This document shows, in pieces, positions 43,041 to 52,178 of a stretch of DNA of 64,000 nt (positions are counted from its first letter, which is position 1; each line of letters starts with the position of its first letter). Both the position numbers and the translations under genes were made by a program. The notes beneath the pieces were generated by a model. The model was not told the origin of the DNA, searched no databases, and saw only the letters and a list, made by a program, of their open reading frames with translations. Source of the DNA: Bacillota bacterium (GTDB lineage Bacteria > Bacillota > UBA4882 > UBA8346); contig JAEYGI010000004.1 of NCBI GenBank assembly GCA_023402395.1, forward strand, positions 62,001-126,000, read 5' to 3'.

Positions 43041-44502
43041 TTAAGTCTCTATTATTTTGCCTTCTCTGATTTCGTAAATTCTATCCGCTACCTTCTCTAT
43101 CAATCGTTTATCATGCGAAATAAAGAAAATCGTACTTGCGTAATTTTTCATCAGTGTTTCCAATGCTTCCAGGCTGGGCAGGTCAAGAAAGTTGTTCGGC
43201 TCATCCAGGAGCAGGATATTATACCGGCCCAGCAGGATTTTGGCTAACTGAAGTTTAATAAATTCGCCGCCACTGAGTACCAACAGTTCCTTACAGAGGT
43301 CACTTTGGGAAAAACCCATTGACGCCAGTACGGAACGAATTTCTGAAACCTGATAGTCGCAATCTTCCTGCACAAAATCCATAACGCCTTGATTGCGATT
43401 GTACTTATAGCCGTTTTGAGCAAAGTAACCGATTTCTGCCTTTGGCGAAACGGAGATGCCTGTTTCCCGATTCAAAATCATCTGGAAAAGCGTCGTCTTG
43501 CCTGCGCCATTTCCTCCGGTCAACGCCACCTTTGCCCCAAGCGGGATTTGAAAAGAGGCGTTATCAAACAACACTCGCTCGCTAAATCGCTTGCGAATTT
43601 CAGTTCCAACAATCGGATAGGGGTTATGAAGTGCCAAGGCTTTACTTTGCCGGAAACGAATGGCGTGAAGTGCTTCCCGGTTCCTGCACATCCCCCAGGG
43701 CGGCAATGCGATGCTCCATGTTTTTAGCGGCGTTATAGAGTGTTTTTTGCTTGCTGCCTGTTGATTTTTGATGAGCAAGGCGACCACCGCTTTCGGAACT
43801 GTTTTTCTTGGCAGCGCCCTTTGCTTTTTGATCAACCTTGCGCGCTTGTTTTCGTTTTCCCTCGATAGCCTGTTCCAGCCGGTCTCGCTCGGCAATAAAC
43901 TGCTCATATTGGGTAGCTTGTTGCTGACGTTCTTCTTGCTTCTGATGCAGGTAGTCGGAATATCCACCTCGATATTCGGTGATTTTTCCATCTTTTAACT
44001 CCCATATTTTATCCACTACCTCATCCAGCAAGTAGCGGTCATGGCTGATGATCAGCAATGCACCAGAGAAATATTTAAGCTGACCAATCAGGAAGTCAGT
44101 CCCCTCCCGGTCCAGATGACATGTTGGTTCATCGGCAAAAATTCCATGCACCTGTCCGGAAAGCGCTTGGGCGATTTTCAATCGTGTTTCCTCACCGCCG
44201 CTCATGCTTGCTACTTTCAGCCGGTCCACTCCCAGCCTGCCCACTAGAGCGTGATCGTTTATCTCCTGCAAAACTACTTCTTCCAGTTGCGGGATATAGG
44301 TGAATTGCCCCAAACAGCTTATTTTAGAGCCGGGTGGTGTAATTTCCCCTAAAAGCACTTTTAGCAAGGTGCTTTTTCCCGCGCCGTTGCCGCCTACCAG
44401 CCCGATACGATCATCCGCATGCAGTTCCAGTTCGCCAATATCTAAAACACCCCGTCCTTTATATTCCACACAGATGTCTTTTGCTTTAATCAATAGTTCC
44501 AT
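43041..44502 (-). pseudogene. msrD: Msr(D)-like ABC-F ribosomal protection protein, frameshifted
   Basis: Two overlapping frames make one ABC-F protein of about 487 residues. First half (from 44502): MELLIKAKDICVEYKGRGVLDI, Walker A GGNGAGKST, signature MSGGEETRLKIAQALSGQVHG, then the inter-domain arm. At 43675-43690 a run reads CCGGG where CCGG would keep frame (…VQEPE-ALHAIRFRQSKALALHNPYPIVG). Second half: GGNGAGKTT, VLSGGEFIKLQLAKILLGRYN, ISHDKRLIEKVADRIYEIR. The whole follows Msr(D), which removes macrolides from the ribosome. A one-base insertion or an assembly error breaks it. Confidence 0.9.
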
Positions 44503-44570
44503 TATAATCCTCCTATTAAATCGCAGTTTGTCTTTGCCGCAGGAATATCCTGCGATTTGAACAGGGAGGA

Positions 44571-44591
44571 TTATGAAAAAATATAGTACAT
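44571..44591 (-). CDS. Leader peptide MYYIFS
   Basis: Six codons and a stop, with AGGAGGT six bases before the ATG. It resembles the MYLIFM leader (MsrDL) that controls msr(D) in streptococci by erythromycin-dependent stalling. Confidence 0.75.
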   Translation of the reverse strand: MYYIFS

Positions 44592-44814
44592 GCTGTTACC
44601 TCCTAGCATTCTTCGATCCATTCTTGCGTAACATTTTCTAAAGTATCATTCCTGCTTGTAGTTATTTGGGCAATAAAAAATGCAGGCCACCAGTCCGCAA
44701 TACGGGCTTTGGTCTGCATAATCAACGAGAAAAAGACACGCCGGAAAAAGGGACAGCCACAAAAGGCTATTCCTCGCCAGTATCCATGTCCCAATTCGTA
44801 AAAGTAAGCACAAC

Positions 44815-44839
44815 AAAAAAGCCCACCATTGTGGATGGT
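44815..44839 (-). terminator. Attenuator hairpin of the msr(D)-like leader
   Basis: Minus strand ACCAT-ccaca-ATGGT then GGGCTTTTTTG, 24 bases after the first leader peptide. Confidence 0.7.
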
Positions 44840-44862
44840 TCTATCGCTTTTTTATTGCTAGC

Positions 44863-44889
44863 TTATCTAATACGAATGGAATGCAACAT
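44863..44889 (-). CDS. Leader peptide MLHSIRIR
   Basis: Eight codons and a stop with AAAGGAGA in front. The ending R-I-R is a +X+ macrolide-arrest motif, and the peptide resembles the MTASMRLR leader of mef(A) operons. Confidence 0.75.
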   Translation of the reverse strand: MLHSIRIR

Positions 44890-44930
44890 AGATATGGCAT
44901 CTCCTTTATCTATCCTTAAAATTTTATTTT

Positions 44931-44960
44931 ATTATAGAATAGTAAGTCCGTAGTCGTCAA
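44931..44960 (-). promoter_or_regulatory. Promoter of the msr(D)-like leader
   Basis: Minus strand TTGACG (44960-44955), 18-bp spacer, TATAAT (44936-44931). Confidence 0.82.
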
Positions 44961-45089
44961 GTTTTCATACGTATATCTTCCAATTCCGCGCCAGACGCAG
45001 GTGTCCGTTTTTATAAAAAAATTAGCAGCTTGCCTTCATGAAATCTTTACATTAATTGGCTATAATTCCCTCATTCGGAGGAATTATTG

Positions 45090-45827
45090 ATGTTTAACTT
45101 TTTACCGCGAATAATTTTCCTCGGGCCTTTACCATTACAGCTATATGGAATTACGCTTGTTTTAGGAGCTCTCACCGGATGTTTAGCAGCCATTCGCTTG
45201 TCCAAGGAAAAGTCGCTGAACCCCAACCATGTAATTGACTTTATGCTTTATGCCTTAATTAGCGGCATCATTCTAGCGCGTCTGGTTTTTGTAATTCAAA
45301 ATCTCTCCACCTTTTTAGCCGACCCATTGTCCTTTTTCGCCCTTCAGGAAGGCGGACTTTCTTTTCATGGAGGAGTATTGGGAGGGTTACTCGCCGGTAT
45401 CTGGTATGTGAAAAGGAAGCGGCTTTCCTTTTGGAATTTCGCCGATATTATTGCCCCGGGGCTGGCAATTGGGGAAGCAGTGGGAAGGATCGGATGCGAC
45501 CTTTACGGAAAACCGGTAAGCGGGGGAATTCTGCCGCTTATTGTCAATGGGGTCAACTATCATAACGTTCCTTTATACACCGGCATATCCTCGCTGGGAA
45601 TTTTTTTGATACTCTGGTTAAACCGGAAAAAGGCAAAGCCGGGTACTTTGTTTCCGCTATATATCATGCTTTATCCGACCGCTCGCTTCTTGATCGAGTT
45701 TACCCGTCAAAGTACCATGGCCGGAACGCTCAGTGTCGGCCAAATCGCCAGTATCGCTTTATTTTTGATCAGCGGCTTAGCCGTATTTGCCTTAATCCAA
45801 AAAGGCTTTGTCGATAAATTTATGTAA
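45090..45827 (+). CDS. lgt: Prolipoprotein diacylglyceryl transferase
   Basis: 245 residues from the ATG at 45090 (CGGAGGA site). Seven helices with the Lgt signatures GGLSFHGGVLGGLLAG (catalytic His region) and GEAVGRIGCDLYGKP, and the C-terminal YPTARFLIEFTRQ. It attaches diacylglycerol to the lipobox cysteine of prolipoproteins such as those at 14699, 15818 and 35475. Monocistronic. Just beyond it, 45889-45915 has AAGGAG and a nine-codon frame MSVFMGPFN, possibly the stump of a lost gene. Confidence 0.93.
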   Translation: MFNFLPRIIFLGPLPLQLYGITLVLGALTGCLAAIRLSKEKSLNPNHVIDFMLYALISGIILARLVFVIQNLSTFLADPLSFFALQEGGLSFHGGVLGGLLAGIWYVKRKRLSFWNFADIIAPGLAIGEAVGRIGCDLYGKPVSGGILPLIVNGVNYHNVPLYTGISSLGIFLILWLNRKKAKPGTLFPLYIMLYPTARFLIEFTRQSTMAGTLSVGQIASIALFLISGLAVFALIQKGFVDKFM

Positions 45828-45915
45828 GCGAAAAAGTTATTTAAGATATTGGGTTAACACGCCAGAGTTCAATAAGGAGATCTTTTGCAATGTCCGTTTT
45901 TATGGGTCCTTTTAA

Positions 45916-46752
45916 TTAGGTAATCCGTATTTTGGGGAAGCCACACTTTTCTGCCAATTCCTGTAGTTCCTGCATTCTACCTTCGGAAGGGGACGGCGCA
46001 TTTTTGAGGGCGCCCCGCACACCAAAAGGACGGAAACGGATCAACCGGAGATTTGGCAAGGGGTTTCCTCCCCCAAGCGTTTTGACAACGCCTTGAATGA
46101 CTTCTTCCGCATCTACCCAGTCCTCCAGACAGACCATCCGGATTTCCTCCAGACGATTTTCAGCCGCGAGATAGCAGAGGTTTTCTTTGACGACTTCATT
46201 GCCTGCTCCAGTCAGAGTGCGAAAAATCTGTGGCTCCCAGCTCTTGACATCCAACATGACACCGTCGCACATCCGGGTTAGCTGGGGGTAGAGGCGAAAG
46301 TCCACCGTGCCGTTAGTGTCGATCAGTGCAGTCAATCCGGTTTTTTTAACCTGGCTGAAAAGCTCCAGTAAAAAGTCCGGGTACAGCATACATTCGCCTC
46401 CGGAAACCGTAATGCCACGGATAAAGGGGATATTCTTTTGCACGCGCTGAAAGACTTCCTGCGCCTCGAGTACCAGAACGCGTGGGGAAGCCTGGTGCGG
46501 ACAAATCTGCAGGCAATGGTCGCAGGATACGCATTTTTGATCGTCCCAAACAACCCGGCTGTTCCTCACAGAAAGGGCTTTGGCAGGGCAACCGGTGACG
46601 CAGGTCTGGCAATTGCAACACAACTGTTGGGTCTCCGGATTATGACAGTAGGCGCAGTGAATATTGCAGCCTTGCAGAAAAACGGAAGTCCTGCTTCCCG
46701 GGCCGTCTACCATACTGAAGGGAATGATTTTGTTGACAGGGGCCGAAGTCAT
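45916..46752 (-). CDS. yjjW: YjjW-family glycyl-radical-enzyme activase (radical SAM)
   Basis: 278 residues. Radical-SAM cluster CNIHCAYCHNP preceded by VDGPGSRTSVFLQGC, then an inserted two-cluster ferredoxin region (CCNCQTCVTGCP, CVSCDHCLQICP), then GITVSGGECMLYPDFL and DTNGTVD. It uses SAM to install a glycyl radical on its partner. Its start overlaps the yjjI stop by one base (TAATG), so the pair is translationally coupled. Confidence 0.93.
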   Translation of the reverse strand: MTSAPVNKIIPFSMVDGPGSRTSVFLQGCNIHCAYCHNPETQQLCCNCQTCVTGCPAKALSVRNSRVVWDDQKCVSCDHCLQICPHQASPRVLVLEAQEVFQRVQKNIPFIRGITVSGGECMLYPDFLLELFSQVKKTGLTALIDTNGTVDFRLYPQLTRMCDGVMLDVKSWEPQIFRTLTGAGNEVVKENLCYLAAENRLEEIRMVCLEDWVDAEEVIQGVVKTLGGGNPLPNLRLIRFRPFGVRGALKNAPSPSEGRMQELQELAEKCGFPKIRIT

Positions 46753-48248
46753 TAAAAGCGCACCTTTCGTTCAGCAACATGATTGTTGAGGTAGTTCTTT
46801 ACCGCACCATGGGAAGTGTCCTGCAAAACAGGGGTGCCTTTACTGAATTTTTCCATTTCGCTCCGCTTGGCGAGATAGCCGGTAATCCGAATCAGGTCAC
46901 TCTCTGCGGTATAGAAGCTTAAATATTTATCATCAATGGCGAATGCTCCTTTCACCAGATCCAAAATGGCGGCAGGATTGTCGCGCGCCGTGGATTCGAT
47001 TGGGAAAATATCAGAAACTCCGGTGGGGAAGAAACAGTGGAACCGCGCACTATGGCGAATATGATCCATTAGGTTGTCCGGCTCGTCGCCGACTACGATG
47101 CGTACGCCGGGGGTTACTCCCTCTTGAGGCGCCAGTCCGGCCTGGGCGTGCAGGAGATAACGGTTCCCAGTCAGTTTTGAATATACGGCTGGAAAACCGT
47201 ACACAAAATCCTGGATCTCCTGCATAATGCGATCACCGAGATCGTTCGCTTCCTCGTCACGACCATAGCGGTAACCGCCGTGGTTTTTCAACAGCGTGTT
47301 CACGCATTCACACAATCCGGCTACTCCGAACATGCCGACGAAACGATCGGAGTCCACCAGGCCTTCTTTCGTCAGAAACGAGGTGTCAAAAAAATGGGAT
47401 TTTTCCACTATAAAGCGGACCCGTTCATTCATATACTCTCCCAGTGCCTGCATGGCCTCTGGCAGAAGCTCATCCATAAACCGATCGATACTAGAAGTCA
47501 GGTCTGCTAATCTCGGCAGGACCACGCGGGATAGGCAATATCCTCCGCCGCCAACCGGCAAGATATTGAAGCAGCTGGCGATACCATAGTCGCCGCTGTA
47601 AGTCTGCTTGTGAAGGCGATGGTTGCAGAAAGCCGGGTTCGCGCAAGAAAGCGCAGTCAAAACAGCCTGTTCGCCAAAATCGTCAGGTGTCATATCGGGA
47701 TCGTATTTCAAGGTGAAATTAGGGACGGCATTTTGTAATTCTTTTTCCACGTCAAGAATAAGCCGGCCTGCTCGTGTCGCTTCCGGCCCTAGGTTGGCGT
47801 GACAGTAGCCGTTCGCGACCGTACGGTCAATGAAATTGAGAAAATGTTTCAGCTTTTTGGATGCCTCCTGGTCGGAGATTCCTTCCAGAAACGGGTCGAT
47901 CAGTTTGTCCAGATTACCTACATACACTGGACGGCCTGTCACGGAAGGAATATGTCCATATAGGATACACAAGGAAGTCAGCAGGTCGTCCAGATCCGCC
48001 GGTGGCTTCAGACGCAGAAATTCACTGCCATTTTGGACGAATTTCTGGAAGTCAGCCAGAATATAGCGTGGCCGGTAGGGGGCCTTCCCCTCGTTCATAT
48101 CGCACAGGGCCCCTTTTTTAAAATAGTATCGAAATCTCTCCGAGACCTGCAGCGGGTCCACAGAGTTTTCCGCCGCCTGCGCCAGCTGCAGAAGCTTTTG
48201 ATCGTAGGTAAGATTTCGCGCCGTTATCAAATCGATTACCTGATCCAT
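46752..48248 (-). CDS. yjjI: YjjI-family glycyl-radical enzyme
   Basis: 498 residues, short for a glycyl-radical enzyme but usual for YjjI. The C-terminal radical loop is IRITGYLAKRSEMEK with the activated Gly. The active-site cysteine is probably in NPAFCNHRLHKQT or GLCECVNTL. The reaction of YjjI is not established to my knowledge. In Escherichia coli it lies beside the deo genes; here it is with deoB, udp and an ECF transporter, supporting a role in (deoxy)nucleoside or pentose breakdown. AAGGGGT precedes the ATG. Confidence 0.92.
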   Translation of the reverse strand: MDQVIDLITARNLTYDQKLLQLAQAAENSVDPLQVSERFRYYFKKGALCDMNEGKAPYRPRYILADFQKFVQNGSEFLRLKPPADLDDLLTSLCILYGHIPSVTGRPVYVGNLDKLIDPFLEGISDQEASKKLKHFLNFIDRTVANGYCHANLGPEATRAGRLILDVEKELQNAVPNFTLKYDPDMTPDDFGEQAVLTALSCANPAFCNHRLHKQTYSGDYGIASCFNILPVGGGGYCLSRVVLPRLADLTSSIDRFMDELLPEAMQALGEYMNERVRFIVEKSHFFDTSFLTKEGLVDSDRFVGMFGVAGLCECVNTLLKNHGGYRYGRDEEANDLGDRIMQEIQDFVYGFPAVYSKLTGNRYLLHAQAGLAPQEGVTPGVRIVVGDEPDNLMDHIRHSARFHCFFPTGVSDIFPIESTARDNPAAILDLVKGAFAIDDKYLSFYTAESDLIRITGYLAKRSEMEKFSKGTPVLQDTSHGAVKNYLNNHVAERKVRF

Positions 48249-48278
48249 TATTTTACCCCTTCTCTCATCTTAATTGAT

Positions 48279-49019
48279 CTAAAAATCCGGATTGCCGTTC
48301 TCAAACGGATTGGAAAGGAGTTCTTTTTCCACCAGCGTCCGGAGATTTTGATAAGCTTCGCTGCCAATAGCGATTCCGCGGTCCTTGAGGCAAACCAGTC
48401 CCCGCTCGCTAAGCCGTTGAAGTCCCCGGCTGACTGTCTTTACGCTGGTGCCGATTTCATCCGCTATTTCCTGTCTCGTGGCACAAATCACTACGGCTCC
48501 GCCGGTTGCATTCCGCTCATAGTATCGGCAGAGCAGGAACATCAGTCTTTCCGTTCCACGCAGCGACAAAAAATTCCTTTCTTTGCTGCATTGTTCCAGT
48601 AGCTGGCGGGTTACCGCACGGGCCCTCTGAAACAGCATTTCCCCATTCCCCTGAACCCAGGCTAGATAGGATTCCCGTTCAATAGCGATGATCTGGCAAT
48701 CGGCTGTGGCGATCAGCGTTCCCCGGTAAAAGGGGCATCCGGCAATCAGTTCAACTTCACCGAACAGCGCGGGAGCCGTGAAGTCGGCAACCACAAAAAT
48801 CTTTCCGGAAGGATCCTGATTCGCCGTCCGGATGCTTCCATGCGTCAGAACATATACGAAGTTGCTGCGGTCCAGCGGGCCTGCGAGAATGCTGCCCTTT
48901 TTTAGGCTTCGAACCGGGCAGTGTTCGCGAAGGGAGCCCGGCATCGTAACAAACAGGCTTAAAAGCTTTTCCCGTACTGATTCGTTCAGGGACTGAAGAT
49001 ATGGCAGAATGTCAGCCAT
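48279..49019 (-). CDS. Crp/Fnr-family transcriptional regulator
   Basis: 246 residues from the ATG at 49019 (GGAGGAT site). A cyclic-nucleotide-binding-like N-terminal domain (FVYVLTHGSIRTANQDPSGK, ADFTAPALFGEVELIAG) and a C-terminal winged helix with TRQEIADEIGTSVKTVSRGLQRLSERGLV. It lacks the N-terminal Cys cluster of true Fnr. It lies 31 bases upstream of yjjI on the same strand and divergent from deoB, so it probably controls one or both. Confidence 0.9.
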   Translation of the reverse strand: MADILPYLQSLNESVREKLLSLFVTMPGSLREHCPVRSLKKGSILAGPLDRSNFVYVLTHGSIRTANQDPSGKIFVVADFTAPALFGEVELIAGCPFYRGTLIATADCQIIAIERESYLAWVQGNGEMLFQRARAVTRQLLEQCSKERNFLSLRGTERLMFLLCRYYERNATGGAVVICATRQEIADEIGTSVKTVSRGLQRLSERGLVCLKDRGIAIGSEAYQNLRTLVEKELLSNPFENGNPDF

Positions 49020-49203
49020 GGAAAATCCTCCTTTCAAAGATAATTCATTCGGTAAATTCCAGCAAGGTCATCTGTCCGTATCTGAAAGAAATTCCCGGGG
49101 ATATCCCAAAAGATCGGAACTTTGGTACACTTGTCCTTTCCGGCTGCAACTGTTCGATTTATAATATGGGATAAGACAGGAGTAGAGGAAGGATGGTACC
49201 ATC

Positions 49204-50379
49204 ATGAAAAGGATCTTTTTAATTGTGCTTGACAGCTGCGGGATCGGCAATGCGCCCGATGCCGCTGAATATGGAGACGCTGGAAGCGATACGCTCGCCG
49301 CCGCTTCTCAAAGTCGCTATTTCAATATGCCCAATATGGGCAGACTGGGCCTGTTCAATATTGACGGCGTTCTCTGCCGCCATGCCGAGAAGGCGCCCCA
49401 AGGGGCTTTTGCCCGCATGATTGAGCATTCGAAAGGTAAGGATACGACAATCGGTCACTGGGAAATCGCCGGTATCGATTCTCCCCATCCGCTGCCGACT
49501 TATCCGAATGGGTTCCCCCAGAAAGTTCTCGACGAATTCTCGCGCCGAACGGACCGCGGCGTGTTGTGCAACAAGCCTTATTCGGGAACCGACGTCATCC
49601 GTGACTATGGTCAAAAACACATGAAAACCGGCGCATTAATTGTGTATACTTCAGCCGACAGTGTCTTTCAGGTCGCCGCTCACGAGGAGATCGTTCCTCC
49701 GGAAGAGCTTTACCGGTATTGCCGTGATGCGAGGGAAATCCTGAAGGGAAATCATGGAGTGGGCCGGGTGATCGCCCGGCCCTTTACGGGCAAGTATCCG
49801 GATTTCACGCGCACCTCCAACCGGCACGACTTTTCCCTGGAGCCGCCTGCCGATACCATGCTGGACCAACTCCTGGCGGCAGGGAAGGACGTGATCACCG
49901 TGGGGAAAATTTATGATATTTTTGCAGGCTGCGGCATCAGCGAATATATGCGGACGTCGGGAAATGCCCAGGGAATCGCCGATACCATCCAGCTGACGCA
50001 GCGTGACTTCGACGGACTATGCTTCACCAATCTGGTCGATTTCGACATGCTGTATGGGCATCGAAACGACATAGACGGCTATGCAAAGGCTCTGACCCAG
50101 TTTGACGAGAAACTCCCGGAAATTCTCTCCGGCTTGAGGAAAGACGACCTGGTTATGATCACCGCCGATCACGGCTGCGACCCCGCGACACCATCAACCG
50201 ATCATTCACGAGAATGCACGCCGTGGCTAATCGCGGGGCCCAATGTGAAATCCGGCGTCAATCTCGGAACGCTTCCCACCTTCGGCGATATTGCTGCGAC
50301 AATCCTTGATTATTTTGGGATCACGCCTCATGTGTATGGAACTTCCAGCCTGCCTAAGTTTCTTCAGGAAACCCGGTAA
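49204..50379 (+). CDS. deoB: Phosphopentomutase
   Basis: 391 residues with the alkaline-phosphatase-superfamily metal sites: FLIVLDSCGIGNAPDA at the start, KDTTIGHWEIAG with the phosphothreonine region, and ITADHGCDPATPSTDHSRE at the end. DeoB interconverts (deoxy)ribose-1-phosphate and -5-phosphate, the step after nucleoside phosphorylase. Full length. Divergent from the Crp-type gene; a strong hairpin follows at 50393. Confidence 0.96.
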   Translation: MKRIFLIVLDSCGIGNAPDAAEYGDAGSDTLAAASQSRYFNMPNMGRLGLFNIDGVLCRHAEKAPQGAFARMIEHSKGKDTTIGHWEIAGIDSPHPLPTYPNGFPQKVLDEFSRRTDRGVLCNKPYSGTDVIRDYGQKHMKTGALIVYTSADSVFQVAAHEEIVPPEELYRYCRDAREILKGNHGVGRVIARPFTGKYPDFTRTSNRHDFSLEPPADTMLDQLLAAGKDVITVGKIYDIFAGCGISEYMRTSGNAQGIADTIQLTQRDFDGLCFTNLVDFDMLYGHRNDIDGYAKALTQFDEKLPEILSGLRKDDLVMITADHGCDPATPSTDHSRECTPWLIAGPNVKSGVNLGTLPTFGDIAATILDYFGITPHVYGTSSLPKFLQETR

Positions 50380-50392
50380 GACAAGAATCAAA

Positions 50393-50430
50393 AAGAGCTG
50401 CCCTTTGATATTACCGAAGGGCCGCTCTCT
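50393..50430. terminator. Bidirectional terminator between deoB and udp
   Basis: AGAGCtgCCCTT ... AAGGGccGCTCT between the two convergent stops. Confidence 0.7.
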
Positions 50431-50450
50431 ATTCTGCTTTATAAACGGAA

Positions 50451-51221
50451 TTATGCTTTGGACTTCTCTTTTTGAATCAGCCTGCGTAGTGCTTCGACCG
50501 CGGTCTCGATGGCCGGCGCCGTTTCCCAGACGCCGACTTCCCCGGTTTTTAGAAGCGCTTCCCGCTCAAGATTACGGCAGAGTAAAAGTACGGTAGCGCA
50601 TCTGACGCGAAGAGTGGAGGCGACGATGTACAGGGTGGCCGACTCCATTTCCGAGCCGAGCGCGCCGGCCTTTTTCCATGCTTCCCATTTCTGATGAAGC
50701 TCGTAGCTGACAGGCATGCGGTCGGGGTCATGCTGACCGTAATAGGAATCCTTGCATTCCACTACACCGAGGTGGTGACGCTTTCCGAGACGGGTAGCCG
50801 CATCATCCAGTTCGCGTACCAGACCATAATCGGCCACGGCGGGATATTCAATCGGAACGTATTCGCGGCCGGTACCCTCTTTACGGATGGCACCGGTGGG
50901 AATAATCAGGTCTCCCGGCAAAAGGCTGCTATCGATGCCGCCACAGGTCCCGACGCGGATAAAAGTATCGGAACCAAGCTGAACCAGTTCTTCCATGGCA
51001 ATCGCGGCGGACGGCCCGCCGATCCCCGTCGAGGTGACGCTGACTTTTACGCCCTCCAGCGTTCCGGTATAAGTGACAAATTCCCGGTACGTTTTGATAT
51101 GTACGGCGTTATCCAGATAAGCTGCGATTTTGGATACACGGCCAGGGTCTCCGGGAAGGATTACGTATCTGCCAACATCGCCTTTGGCACATTTGAGGTG
51201 ATGAGTTAATTGTTCTGCCAT
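50451..51221 (-). CDS. udp: Uridine phosphorylase
   Basis: 256 residues of the PNP/UDP phosphorylase family: YVILPGDPGRVSKIA (phosphate loop), STGIGGPSAAIAMEEL, IRVGTCGGI and the nucleoside-contact SEMESATLY. It splits uridine with phosphate into uracil and ribose-1-phosphate, the substrate of DeoB. AGGAGGAACAG precedes the ATG. Last gene of the ECF-udp transcription unit. Confidence 0.94.
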   Translation of the reverse strand: MAEQLTHHLKCAKGDVGRYVILPGDPGRVSKIAAYLDNAVHIKTYREFVTYTGTLEGVKVSVTSTGIGGPSAAIAMEELVQLGSDTFIRVGTCGGIDSSLLPGDLIIPTGAIRKEGTGREYVPIEYPAVADYGLVRELDDAATRLGKRHHLGVVECKDSYYGQHDPDRMPVSYELHQKWEAWKKAGALGSEMESATLYIVASTLRVRCATVLLLCRNLEREALLKTGEVGVWETAPAIETAVEALRRLIQKEKSKA

Positions 51222-51350
51222 TTTAGCTGTTCCTCCTGGTTGAATGATTTCAATAGAATCGATTGGATTTGGAGAAACAGGCTTCCGAAAATCCAGACGC
51301 CTGTTTTTTTCAGGGGAATATCCAAAATACTCGATTGAAACATTGGCCGG

Positions 51351-52178
51351 CTATGAAGGCATCTTTTCCGCATTTGCCAATTTGCGAATCGCCTGGATGG
51401 TTTCTCCCATTGTGACAATTCCCTCACCCAAGTTTAGCGTTCTGCAGAGCCTACTGACATAAGGCTGTTTAAGCATGGCTTGCTCCAACGCCGCAAAATT
51501 CCAAAATATTTCAGACGGTGAACCGCTGGTGACAATCTTTTTGTTCGCCATGATGATCACGCGTCTAAAGTTCTTGACCACGAATTCCATATCATGGGAA
51601 ATCGTCACCAAAGTTTTTCCCTTGGTATGCAGATGTTCCAGTATGGCAGAGAGCCGGAGGTTTCCGGACAAATCCTGGCCGGCCGTGGGTTCGTCAAAAA
51701 TCATCACCTGTGTGTCCATGGCGATAATCGCGGCGATAGAGATAAATTTCCTCATTGAAAAGGGAAGGTTGAACGGATTTTCATTTTTGAGTTGAGTCAG
51801 ATTGGTAATTTCCAGGGCGTAGTCCACAAGTTTTCTGGTTTCAGCCTCTGTTTTGTTCAGCACCTTGGAACCGAAAGCCACTTCGTCATAAATGGCTGAA
51901 TGGAATATCTGGTCATCCGGGTTTTGAAATACATAGCCAACGGCGCGGCTCATTTGGGCAATGGTATGATTTTTGCTATTCATATCGCCGATGATTACAT
52001 TCCCCTTGGTGGGGCGCAAAAGACCGTTAAGCATTTTTACGGTAGTGGTTTTACCGGCCCCATTCTGGCCTATAATGGCAATACTTTCGCCCTTTTCGAT
52101 CTCCATGCCGACATCATCCACCGCCAGAAAACCGCCGGAGTATTCATAACTGACGTGATCCAGTGTTATATAGGCCAT
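51351..52178 (-). CDS. ECF transporter energy-coupling ATPase A1
   Basis: 275 residues. Walker A GQNGAGKTT, Q loop GYVFQNPDDQIFHSAIYDEVAFG, a signature region where the usual LSGGQ is replaced by LPFSMRKFISIAA, and Walker B VMIFDEPTAGQD. The altered signature means that this half-site may be catalytically weak and depend on A2. It overlaps A2 by one base. Then a 130-base gap leads to udp, with a hairpin followed by T7 in the opposite direction. Confidence 0.9.
   Translation of the reverse strand: MAYITLDHVSYEYSGGFLAVDDVGMEIEKGESIAIIGQNGAGKTTTVKMLNGLLRPTKGNVIIGDMNSKNHTIAQMSRAVGYVFQNPDDQIFHSAIYDEVAFGSKVLNKTEAETRKLVDYALEITNLTQLKNENPFNLPFSMRKFISIAAIIAMDTQVMIFDEPTAGQDLSGNLRLSAILEHLHTKGKTLVTISHDMEFVVKNFRRVIIMANKKIVTSGSPSEIFWNFAALEQAMLKQPYVSRLCRTLNLGEGIVTMGETIQAIRKLANAEKMPS

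Larger units (their letters stand above)
44503..44924 (-). promoter_or_regulatory. Macrolide-type attenuation leader of the msr(D)-like gene
   Basis: A 420-base leader with, in order, a leader peptide MLHSIRIR (44889-44863), an attenuator hairpin with T6 (44839-44815), a second hairpin GGGACA/TGTCCC with T5 (about 44795-44745), a second leader peptide MYYIFS (44591-44571), and an alternative-pairing region just before the gene. In that region CGCAGGA-ata-TCCTGCG (44539-44555) competes with AAATCGCAG/CTGCGATTT (44518-44526 with 44550-44558). Confidence 0.8.

Noticed and set aside
44603..44794. 63-codon minus-strand frame in the msr(D) leader
   Set aside because: It overlaps the second attenuator hairpin, has no good start and shows no family resemblance.
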